Part shown: positions 1 to 10,308 of the stretch, one piece after another
How positions within the stretch are numbered: position 1 is the first letter of the stretch
Layout: each line of letters starts with the position of its first letter
Assembly (NCBI GenBank): GCA_037043015.1
Contig: CM073327.1
Span: 14,118,727-14,182,726, forward strand
Direction: 5' to 3'
DNA length: 64,000 nucleotides
Source: Bryum argenteum
Lineage: Eukaryota; Streptophyta; Bryopsida; Bryales; Bryaceae
Position numbers and translations under genes: made by a program
Notes under the pieces: generated by a model
What the model was told of the DNA's origin: nothing
The model's database searches: none
Seen by the model: only the letters and a program-made list of their open reading frames with translations

Positions 1-132
1 ACTTTTTTTTCTAAGATATCTCAGAGTATAAGAATATAACCAAAAAAATAATTTTAGGGTCAATTATTGCAATAGGGATCTATTTAGATGGATGAAAATT
101 TGCAAACCGGCATCGTGCGGTTGGTCCTGGCT
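1..132. other. AT-rich left edge
   Basis: AT-rich sequence before the first duplicon. I see no gene or recognisable repeat in it. Confidence 0.4.
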
Positions 133-1046
133 CTAGTTGAATCCTTCCCGCCGTTGGGCACCTTTCAACTTGCACTTGAGAAACATCTTCCCCATAACCG
201 CTTTCCAAAAGTCAAAAATCATGTGAATGTGTGATATTAGGTAAATTTTTGTGATATAACACAAATCAATTGATATAATAAAGGAGGTGCGTGATTTGAA
301 AAAATGTATCATATTAGAGGCATATATAGATATGCTATTAAAATGACACGTTTTATATTGGGGGACAAAATAGCAAATGGAAAGAATCCATTTATATAAA
401 AGTTTACATGAGGTTGTTGACTTTAAATGGTCACCCATAACCTTAAGATCCTAGGACCCTTCTATTCTTATGTCTTCCTCTCATGTAATATCACCCTCTG
501 ACCTTGTAACTATAATTATGCCCTTGTTGCATCTTCACCACAAGCCCTAATTGCATCTCTTCTTCTAGCCCCTCTGCCACGACACTCTAAAATATGTGAT
601 TCACCAATAAAGAGCTCTTGGTCCCATTAAGCTTTACACTACCTTGGAAAAAGAGATGCACAACCTCAAAGTTAGGAAGTCTATCCAAAATATTAAGGGT
701 AACAATCATCAAGTCCCCTTTTACACCAATTTCTATACTAAATTTTATGATGTTAATCAACTTTGAATGCTATGATCTTATAAACTATCCACATTGAACC
801 ACTAAACTTTGAAAAAGTTACTAATATTGTAGTTACGCACATTTAAGATTTTCCGGTGAGAATTCCCAAAAAGGCTAACATACTCAAATTCATACCTCGA
901 GTTGCATAGAGTGACAAAGAAAAGCCTTTATGGGTTTTGAAGCTCCCAAAAACAAAAGGAATTTGAGGGGTTTAAAGATATAAAAGTTACTAGCTACTTT
1001 TACACCCTCTTTTAGGATTTTTCATACATTGGTAAAGAAGAATGTA

Positions 1047-1745
1047 TCACTCTACCTCGTGGTCACTTTCGACATAAATTAATTCAAACCAAGAATGTTG
1101 AATATTTTGGAAAATTATATGTTGGAATTTGTTGAAAGTGCAGAAGTTATAAAGCCTCATCGCTTATTTTCTGAAAAAATTATAGTTGTTTGAAAGTGCA
1201 AAAATTCAAAGATGGAAGTAGAAAATTTCAAAACTCAAGATATAGAAAAAAATTTGCTTCAAATTGAAAATACAACTCATACTCAAACCAAAATAATTAA
1301 TCTCCATCTTATATCAATACAAATACTATGATAATGCTAAATACTATATTGGATTTGCTTCATAGTGCATGTTGATGAAACATCACAATGGTCCTACTCA
1401 ACAACTACCATACGTTGTTATGTTTTCAATTTGCACTCCATTTCAAAACATGAAACACATGATTAAAACTCATTGGTCATGGTAAGGATGTTAATTTTGC
1501 AAATCAAATCTTCAAATCAAAAAATGCACACCTAAACTATTATGTGAAGCGTATTTCTCGTCACTCTAGATATGGTGACCTTTCAAGCTTGTCTCCACCA
1601 TCAGTAGTACATGACCCCATAAAAAATAAACATGTTGGCCGAGTTCAAAAGTACAGAATATTTCTATTTCTATTGCTGAAAGCTTTGCATAGTGAAAATT
1701 AATTTGTTTCGTCCCTTGTGTGTTGAAACTGACTACAAGATACCG
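1047..1745. mobile_element. Unclassified insertion in duplicon A
   Basis: Duplicons B and C run directly from the TTGGTAAAGAAGAATGTA motif into TACTTTCTTATG, while A has about 699 extra bp between them. TA occurs at both junctions. I find no convincing terminal inverted repeat and no coding capacity, so the class is unknown. A deletion in the other copies is less likely, because both B and C lack the segment at the same point. Confidence 0.5.
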
Positions 1746-1974
1746 TACTTTCTTATGTAATTTACACTTTCATTGCAATTTGGATGGATTCTACAAACAC
1801 GGTAGTCATTTGAAAGTTGAAAGTATGTTATTCCGTATTAACTACTTATCACTGTACCGTACATGGTAATTCTTAGACCGACCCACTGAGCAGCATCTTC
1901 AATAAGATGCAGTTTACAATGCTTTCCTATTGATGTTTTTCGTCACAATGCGGACAATGGTGCCCATATATCAT

Positions 1975-2056
1975 CCCTTCCCCCCCGGCGTTCCCCCCGC
2001 AGTCTTCAATACTCCCCCTGCCCCCTCCGGCTTCCCCCTCCCCCTCCCCCAAACCA
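1975..2056 (+). promoter_or_regulatory. C-rich leader tract, copy A
   Basis: A dense C-run tract (several runs of 4-7 C) in otherwise AT-rich DNA. It is also found about 480-560 bp upstream of the ATG in copies B and C. The minus strand has G-runs of 5, 5 and 5 separated by single A, so it could form a G-quadruplex. A 60-codon frame (1930-2112) covers it and stays open in all three copies with a shared proline-rich core (FPPGVPPA, PLPLPQT). Function is unknown; promoter or leader is an inference from position. Confidence 0.45.
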
Positions 2057-2605
2057 ATGCAATACTGTATATGAAGCTCTGCAGGGGTCCTATGGGTCAT
2101 CTTTGCTTGTGATCGAGGGTTCCTAAGAATCGAGCAGACCTGCTTAGGAAGGGGAAGCGCAATACAATTGAGGGCGGCACGTGGGATTCATCTGCTGGTC
2201 TAGGATTTGAGTGCAAGCTTGTAGTAACTGTCTGTGGATCCTTGTCTTTAGATTCTACTGTCATCACGGCGTGCGATGTTTCTTGGGTATTCTAGGCGCA
2301 CTTGAGGTCACTGCGGTAGTTGTAGAAGGTTTGCCGTTGCTTTGTCGATGTGATCAGCCTCGGGGAGTTGAATCCATGTGTAAGGAAGGGCTTGGAGGAT
2401 AATGAAACATAATTGTGTAGTAGACGCCTTACTTTAGAGGATTTATACTACACTTCGAGTTTGGAAAGGTTTTGTTGTGGGTTGACTCCGTTTCTCTTGA
2501 GGGCGCTAGAATACTTGAAGCGAAATGAATTATATCAGTGATGAAGACCTAGTTGCACTTTGATGGCGATGTTATGGAGTTGGTTGTAGAAGGTTTGCCC
2601 TTGCT

Positions 2606-3880
2606 GTGTCGGTTTTATCATTCTTCAAGATCTATGGAAAAAGACCACGCACTCGCAAGGGCAAAGAATTAGGCAATGCGCAACCTGAGCATCCAGGACG
2701 CAAGTCACGCAACTCACATGGCTCCTCCAAAGTTTGTGCAAGAGCCAGCAAGAATGGATCGGTCACCAAGTACGAAGCCAGATACACTATCCCCAAGGAC
2801 AAGTTGGACGACGACCACCCCGTCAATTACAATCGTCTTTCTCTGGGTGTATACGAATCGGATGTGGAGGCGTCGTTTGTGTCCCATGTAGCACGGACAT
2901 ACTATGAAGTCGACCATGGTGAAGCTTGCTGTGTGGAGCTTGAGGGTGTTAAACACAACTTCTGTGTCCCTCGGATGAGTGAGCAAGAGCAAGAGCTCGT
3001 GGGCGAGGACAAGAGGCAGTTGGTCATATCCAAATCGAAGGAAGTGGGGCAACAGAAGTATGCAGAGTTCCGGAAGCAGCAATTGGACATGGCTACCGAC
3101 ACAAGGTCAAGTGATCCTTCTCCTTCTCGTGAGACATGTCAGCCTTCTATGATGCGTGCCCACACTGGAGGGGAGCCTCTGAGTGCGTTTGACGCTCCAT
3201 CTCGGCCGGGTCCGATTCGGTCCCCATGTGAGGAGACTGTCGGTGCGAAGGTCACCCTTGAGGGTCCTGTAGTTGCGGAAGGAGTTGAACCAGAATGGTT
3301 GGGGGAGTCGCAGCCAATCGATGGCATACTATTAGATAACAATGGTGGGTTCACTGATGAGGATTTTGAGACCATGTGTAGGGGACTTGGCTTTCACTCT
3401 GCACCTCAGCAGGAAAGCACATCCGACATAACCAGGCCTTGCTCAGATTCTAGTCATTTTGGGAGTTGGTCTTTCCAGAATTTTCAGCATTTAGAGGATG
3501 CTGGTGGTGCAGTTGATCAATGTTTCGACAGAATTGGTTCTGGCCCTACCGGTGTGGAGCAAAGTGAGTTGGTGCTCTATGGGCAGCAGCCGCAAGGTTT
3601 TTTCTTACAATCGTGGGCGACGGGACATCCACAATCATCTGAGATACAGATTCTGGAGCATTCACAGCAGATCTCGGATCGTTGGGAGGAGAAGGAGCCT
3701 TCTGACTCCATCAGTCAGCTATACGAGCGTTTGCTCAAGGAGAACAAGTGCTTACGTGAGGAGAATAAGGGCTTTCGTGAGGAGAACAAGTGCTTTCGTG
3801 AGGAGAACAAGAGCTTTCGTGAGGAGAACAAGAGCTTACGTGAGGAGATCGTGCGCTTGCAAAAGGAGATCTCCTTCTAG
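2606..3880 (+). pseudogene. Unknown coiled-coil family, copy A (N-terminally deleted)
   Basis: This open frame (424 codons, counted from a GTG) is homologous to codons ~230 onward of copy B. The helical N-terminal region seen in B and C is missing. At the position equivalent to B's start codon an ATG (2528) opens a frame that stops after 12 codons. The stretch 2581-2612 partly repeats leader sequence from ~2314, which suggests a deletion/duplication event. The central block (KYEARYTIPKDKLDDDHP) and the acidic TDEDFETMCRGLGF motif are kept. The coiled coil is expanded into about five (L/F)REENKx heptads (3748-3864). A TAG at 3878-3880 cuts off the last 21 codons, which otherwise run in frame to 3943. 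Probably a pseudogene or a truncated variant. No known family is recognised. Confidence 0.65.
3748..3864 (+). repeat. 21-bp coding minisatellite (heptad repeats)
   Basis: A 21-bp unit, roughly CGTGAGGAGAACAAG plus two variable codons, is repeated about five times. Each unit encodes one heptad, (L/F)REENK(C/G/S). Copy B instead repeats a different 21-mer (KERSDQE, 12109-12171), and copy C has no expansion. Coiled-coil length in this family therefore changes by unit gain and loss. Confidence 0.8.
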
Positions 3881-4945
3881 AAGGAGCGTTCTGATCAGGA
3901 GAAGGAGCTTTTGAAAAGCAAAGTCAGTCGGTTGCTACTCTAGTTGCCGACAAAAGTAAGTGAACGCACGCAGGCCAAGCTACGATCAAGGCATGTGGAA
4001 GCTCGTGATGTCCTAGTTGGTTGGAGGTTCACAATCACTGAAGCAGCAAGTCAATTCCTCTTCGTTTGCAAGGACTAGGGATGAGATGTGTAAATGTAGC
4101 AAATCTTTGCACACTTTGTACATATCGGAATAAAGTCTTCCACTTTTGTTGTGGTTCATGATAGCCAGTTGTTAGTTGTTGATGTTAGCCGCTAATGTCT
4201 GTCTGATATATTGATTTGAGAATTATGGAATCTGAAGAGCACATTACTCACTTGGTTTTGAAGCTCAGAGCACATTACTCACTTGGTTTTGAAGCTTTGG
4301 CTGATACTCAAGATTCTGTTGGTTTTTTTGACTGTTGTCAAAGTAATTGATGTCTGTAGATTATTTGGTACTCTTAGTTGGCAATACATGAACATGATTT
4401 ACTTTGGGTGATGACAGAATGCTTGAGCGATTGATTGAGGAGACATGGACAGATGTGTGCAACCAACAATCATAAAGCTTTGTTGTTTTGTTGGTTTTGT
4501 TAAAGCATAAATAATCATGTCTTCTATGTTTTTATAATTGTGATGGTTGCATTTCACAGTGCCCGTACGTGTGAATGACGTTTGTGATAAAAGGGCATTA
4601 TGTAATCAAGTTGTCAAATTTCAAAGAAATATTGCAGTCTACATGAATCATGTTGTGCACTCTGCATGAAGAATCCGCCTTGTGCATGTCACAATGATTA
4701 AATAAAAGTAGTATTTTAACAATTTTGCAATCCTTGCATGTAAGATGATGTCTAGTTTGAAGAAGTTCAAATTGATTCTTTATGATTGAAGAGAAACAAA
4801 ATGCTCTTTTACTTCGTTGAGTAACAAGGCAAATTGAACATATATTAAGACTTCCTTGATTAGAATATACTTACACTCATCTAGGTTCCTCTTGCTATAA
4901 AGTGGTTGAACCATTTAACACACCGTAATTGTTCTTACAACTACT

Positions 4946-6219
4946 GAAGTGCAATTTTGCAATCAACCATCTCTATAAGCTTTAGCCTATACCTCAATTA
5001 CTTAGGATATTACAGATTTACTAGGGCGTGGTGGCTTAGACTTTTCTTATCAAAAAGTTGTACTCCTCCCGTCCAATAGGTTCTCGATTAAAAATGTGCT
5101 CAATATTAAGCATCTTGATACTACACTTTGGCCATAATCTAAACTAGTTCAGGACTTAACGAAATGAGGTCTTAAATGTACTTGATACACTCATTAAAAC
5201 TCTCTACAAAATCAACCTTCCTCATGAACCCCAACACAACTCTTACAACACTCTTGACATAAAACAATACCCAAAACACACTTAACAATGACTTTGTATC
5301 ACAACAAGTAGCAAGTGAATACACACACTTGAACTTAACTCGATTGGGTGTTTCCTAATTCAGAAAAGTAAACAAAGCATATCCAACAATTGCACTTTAT
5401 TAACACATTTACTTCCTCAAAGGCATGTATTACACTATTTTAATTGGTTTTCGACTCATACAAGAACCTATCTCTGTTAGTCAGTGAATTAGTCAAGGCT
5501 TATCTGGAACTCCTACACCTATTACAATCACGTAGAAAGAAATAAAAGAAATAGTCGTATCATATATGTAAATGATCGTCACCTTGAAGTTATAGTCATG
5601 GTCAAGGCAAGAGTTTTGCGTAATGTACTGCCAGGAATAGCGAGTGCCATTTTGACTATCTCCTTGCAGATATATACACCGCATTGGGCACATTGTCTGC
5701 AACATAAAAGCTAACGCAAAGGAGATCATAACTCAAATCATGTAACATTCTTCATTATTAATGTCATGTCATTCAATCTCATTTCGAGCCTCGATGAAGT
5801 GCAGAATGTAGTCTTGCAGCTATAAATTAACAATTTTGCTCTTGTAGGACCCAATGCTCCTTGGTTCATGTGTTGCATCACATATTCTTAAGTGTGTTAC
5901 TTTGATGTAAAAATTATATAGTATTGAAATAACATTGGTTAATCAGATTAAAGAACACTTAAACATTATCATTTCAACATTCATTGGTTTTGCATCCAAA
6001 TTATGATCGATTGTTTTTATACAATTAGAATAATATATTGGATTTTTGTTAAATATTAATGACTGTCATTGAAGCTATGCTTATCAATATTTGTTGACAT
6101 CATGTATTCCTAACCTAGGATTATTTCAACAATCATTGATCAATGTGCTACATTCACAATATGTTGTGGTTCTCTAATAGAAAAATAGCTCATTATTCTA
6201 TAATAGCCACATTAATTGT
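4946..6219. other. AT-rich DNA without recognised gene
   Basis: I see no gene. A stretch at about 5160-5230 is similar in inverted orientation to the 3' flank of duplicon C (~52685-52745), so it is probably a rearranged part of the duplicon. Short ORFs here have no recognisable content. Confidence 0.35.
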
Positions 6220-6384
6220 GCGTCTAGCCGAGAGGCTTTGTGATTGGGAGAATGCACTTGAGGTCACATGACGAGGGTTACTTAGTGTGAAAGCTTTTCT
6301 GAATGACAATTGAGTAAATGACTATACTCATAGACATAGCACACAATCATGTTGCACTAAGATTCTAGTTCATCTCCGAGTTAA

Positions 6385-6967
6385 CCCTTAATCGTCACCG
6401 GTGACCAAACTGGTCACCAAGGTCATTGTTTTTGCTTTTGGGGTCCGACACAGTGGTAGGGTGCAAATCTTGTCCAAAGGCACCCCTATTCTTTTGTTTT
6501 TCCAAATCCAATGCTCCTCCCCGATCGCCTTCTTGAGGTTTGTGTGATTCGCGTGCAATTGTAGGGGCAACGTGATCCCATGGTCAATGCTCTTTGACTT
6601 GGCCTTTCTTTTTATTTTTTTGACGATTTTTTTCAAAATAATAAAAAATCTTGATCTTTATCCCTATACCATGCTCTATGATGCCAATTTTCAGAAAAAA
6701 TGACCCCAGGGGGGAAAAACCAAAAAAGCAATATGATATTTCTCACTCATGATCAGCAACCAAAACATTTTTTTCTCAACGGTGCCATTTTTTGAGATTT
6801 TACCCGATGTGATCAATCTTTTTTGCATCGGTCACATCACCAAGTTACCTTGATAACCACCGTTTCCGATTCTCAAAATTGTTTTACCTTAGTGCAGAAA
6901 TAAGGCCAGAAGACAATGAGGTTGCATTTCTCTCCAATTTGTGGAAAACAAGGATGTCAATTAAGGG
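6385..6967. mobile_element. TTAA-flanked piggyBac-like MITE (583 bp)
   Basis: The ends are inverted: CCCTTAATCGTCACC on the left and, read on the minus strand, CCCTTAATTGACATCC on the right. TTAA flanks both sides (6381-6384 and 6968-6971). Duplicon C holds the empty site with a single TTAA at 47149-47152 in matching flanks. TTAA target duplication with CCCT-starting inverted repeats is the hallmark of the piggyBac superfamily. No transposase is encoded; the short ORF at 6388-6636 looks like chance. Confidence 0.8.
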
Positions 6968-7275
6968 TTAACGAGGATTGAGAACCATGCATGATTTGTG
7001 GAGAATGGCTATGACTTTTGTTGCGCTTTTAGCAAAAGGTGCTTATTAGTAATGACTCATGGACTTTGTGATTGAGATGTTGAAAAATCAACTAATTGCT
7101 CACACACAAATGTACACAAAACTCAAATCTTTGTTGAAAAGATTGCACAACATAGATAATTGATTGATCAATAAACTTTTCAATGTTGTCTTGAACCTTA
7201 ATTTTATTAAAATGGTATTATTTCTCTAATATGATACTTTTGAAGTGTCCAAAATGTTACAAATAACATACTTTT

Positions 7276-8024
7276 GGGCAAGTGTCCAATCAGGGTATCC
7301 TTTTCCGGACTGTCCGGACTTTAGAAAAATGTCCTTTTGGAAATGAAAAAAATATTGGAAAATTACAAAACTTTCATGGTGTCATAGATGGCATGTTGGT
7401 ACACAATAATCATGTGATTTATAGGTTAAACTCAGAAATTGAATATTTTCCTAATTTATCATATTCAGCAATTGTTCACATTATAGTAGCAAAATGACTA
7501 TGAATTTAAGATTTTATATTGAAACAAATATTCATGCATTTTATTAAGTTTATATTTGAGCATTTCATATAGTTTCAAGACATAGATAATATGAAATCAT
7601 AGTCCTTTTAGGTTGTGTAAAAATAGCTGATTTTTGAAAGTTCTCATAATTAAGGAAATATAGTAAAACATCAAATCTGGATTTAAGATTAAACATAGAT
7701 ATAACTCTAATCTTGTATTAACTAAATTTCTTCTTCGTCACCTACTTTGCTTTAAATTGATATTCCGGATTGTTCCTTTTGTCTCAAAAAGGAATTAAGA
7801 CAGATTCCTTTTTGAAAACTAAAGGAATGAAAAGGAATATGAAAATTGTTTGATTTTTCTTGCTCAATGCAATTTTGCATGGAGTATTACAAGTCTCTCA
7901 TGAATCCATCATTGAATACATGCAAATTGAAAAAGTGTAATTTCTAGCACACAATAAGTGTAACATAAAATGACAGTGTTTTAGTAAGACAGTCCTTTTT
8001 GGTACCCGTATCAGACACTTACCC
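7276..8024. mobile_element. DNA transposon with GGGYAAGTGTC termini (749 bp)
   Basis: The inverted ends are GGGCAAGTGTCCAATC and, on the minus strand, GGGTAAGTGTCTGATA; the similarity extends over ~25 bp. TTTT flanks both sides (7272-7275, 8025-8028). Duplicon C lacks the element at the equivalent point (~47441-47452). It is AT-rich and non-coding; the 71-codon ORF at 7282-7497 starts inside the terminal repeat. The superfamily is unassigned. The element at 28896-29518 has comparable GGG-starting ends and a 4-bp duplication. Confidence 0.7.
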
Positions 8025-8303
8025 TTTTCCTTTTGTTTATTTGATTTTTGAACACCAACAAGGGATGTTTATTTTGCATTAGCCTTTGCAAAAAAACAAT
8101 GTTTTTTAAAAGGTTGTTGATTGCCCTTTGACAGAATATTTGTCACTATCACCCTTGAGGAGCTTGAACTAGCACTTGAAAAATATTTGCCCCACAACTG
8201 CTTTCCCAAAGGTCAAAAATCATCTACATTTGTGATATATTAGGTAAAGTTTTATGATATTAAATAAATCAATGGATATTATGAAGGACCAACGTGATAT
8301 TAA

Positions 8304-8730
8304 CCCCTAAATGCCCAAGGGGGGTAAAGCTCCTAACAATTGATAATAATGCTGATTTTTTCAAAACTGCGTAGAAACAAATAAAAGATGAAAATGGAAA
8401 ATCCAACCGTAGGATCTTCTTTGGAGCATGGCAATTAGTATGATTGCCAAGTTGCATGTCATTCGGAGCTATGGATTTCAAGATCCATGCAAAAAAGGGG
8501 TGAAGATCACACCACCAAAACTTTCATGAAAAATCTCTTTCGCCCACTCTCACAAATTGAGGATCAAGGTTTTTACTATTTATCCAAGGAGGGAGTAGAG
8601 TAAACCCACCGAGGAGTTGAGCAAAAAAAAATGGCGGATGAAAAATCGATGGGATGAAAGCGGGGTTGTGCACCAAAGATGGAGCCTCACATCCAGAATG
8701 TCGAAAAACGACACTGTGGGCGCTTAAGGG
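8304..8730. mobile_element. TTAA-flanked piggyBac-like MITE (427 bp)
   Basis: The ends are CCCCTAAATGCCCAAG and, on the minus strand, CCCTTAAGCGCCCACAG. TTAA flanks both sides at 8300-8303 and 8731-8734. The empty site with one TTAA is in duplicon C at 47677-47680 (GTGATATTAAAAAAAG). Inner sequence is non-coding, and the ORF at 8269-8481 crosses the element edge. Confidence 0.8.
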
Positions 8731-9752
8731 TTAAAAACAATGTATCATTTCAATTGCATAATGGATATGCTTTTATAATGGCACATTTCAGATTGGGGGA
8801 CAAAATGGAACATGGATTGGAGCCATTTTATCTGAATTGAATTGTGATTGTTGACTTTGAATGACCCATAACCTTAAGATCCTAGTACCCTTATATTCTA
8901 ATCCCTTCCTCTCATGCAGTATCACCCTCTATATTTTCACCCTTCGAACTATATGCCCTTGTTGCATTTTCACCATAAGCCCTACTTGCATCTCTTCTTG
9001 TAGCCCCACTCCCATGACATTCTAAAATCTGTGATTTACCAATAAAGTGCTCTTGATCCCATTTGGCTTTACACTACTTTAAAAAACCGAGATGCACAAC
9101 CTCGAAATAATGACTTCTATCCAATATATTAAGAGTAACAATCATCAAGTTCTTTTTACCGCAATTAAACTGTGTTTTACGCAATACCAAAAAATATGAT
9201 TTACATCAACTTACTTTGAATGCTATGATCTTATAAAGGGTCCACATGGAACAATTGAAATTTGGAAAAATGTTACTAATATTGTAGTTACTTACATTCA
9301 AGATCCTCTGATGAGAAGTCCCACAAAAGCTAACGTACTTAAATTCATAACTCGAGATGCACATAGTGACAAAGAAATGCACATAGTGACAAAGAAATGC
9401 AATTTTGTGTTTAGAAGCTCCCAAAAACACAAGAAATTAGGGGTATAGAGATATTTAAGTTACTAGATAATTTCAAAGTGTTTCTTTAGGATTCATCATA
9501 TATTGGTAAAGAAGAATGTACTACTTTCTTATGTAATTTGTACTTTATTTACAATTTGGATGATTTCTACAGACATGGTGGTCATTTGAAAGTTGAAAGT
9601 ATGTGTACTCCGTATTAAGTACTGGGTACTCGTACCGTACAAAGTAATTCTCAGACGGACCCACTGAGCAGCATCTTCAATAAGATGCAGTTTGCAATGC
9701 ATCTCTCTTGATGATATGCGTTACATCGTCGACAGTGGTGCCCATGTATCAT

Positions 9753-9832
9753 CCCTTCCCCCCCGGCGTCCCCCCCGCCGACCTCAACACTCCCCCTGCC
9801 CCCCCGGGTTTCCCCCTCCCCCTCCCCCAAAC
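9753..9832 (+). promoter_or_regulatory. C-rich leader tract, copy B
   Basis: Same C-run tract as in copies A and C, ending about 480 bp upstream of the intact copy B start codon. The G-rich minus strand has quadruplex potential. Short open frames at 9708-9908 and 9994-10185 are shared with the other copies. They may be upstream ORFs if this region is transcribed; that is inference. Confidence 0.45.
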
Positions 9833-10308
9833 CAACACAATACTGTATTTGAAGCTCTGTAGGGGTCTCTTGGGTCATCGTTCCTGGTCACCGAGGGTTG
9901 CTACTTAGGAATCGAGCAGCACCTGCTTAGGAAGGGGACGCGCAATGCAATCGAGAGTGGCACATGCGATTTATCTGCTGGTCCAGGATTTGAGTGCGAG
10001 CTTGTAGTAACTGTCGGTGGATCCTTGTCTTCAGATTCTACTGCCATCATGGCGTGCGATGTTTCTTGTGTATTCTAGGCGCACTTGAGGTCACGGTGTT
10101 GGTTGTAGTAGGTTTGCCGTTGCTGTGTCGGTGTGATCAGACTCGAGGACTTAGATCAATGTGTAAGGTAGGGGTTGTCGAATAATGAAACATAATTATG
10201 TAGTAGACGCCTTACTTTAGAGGATTGTGGACAACACTTCGATTTTGAGATCGTTTTGTTGTGGGTTGACTCCGTTTCTCTTGAGGGCGCTAGAAATCTT
10301 GAAGCGAA

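Larger units (their letters stand above)
133..4945 (+). repeat. Duplicon A
   Basis: First of three related segments that each carry one member of the unknown gene family. It aligns with duplicons B (6220-12805) and C (46990-52680) in the upstream AT-rich DNA (for example the stretch around 400-560 against 8850-9000 and 47810-47970), in the C-rich leader, in the coding region and in the 3' flank. The match with C runs to about 4940, ending near a shared stretch at 4855-4940 and 52600-52680. A has a ~699-bp extra segment at 1047-1745. The edges are estimated by eye. Confidence 0.75.

Noticed and set aside
7282-7497. 71-codon frame as a transposon gene
   Set aside because: It begins inside the terminal inverted repeat and encodes no recognisable transposase motif.
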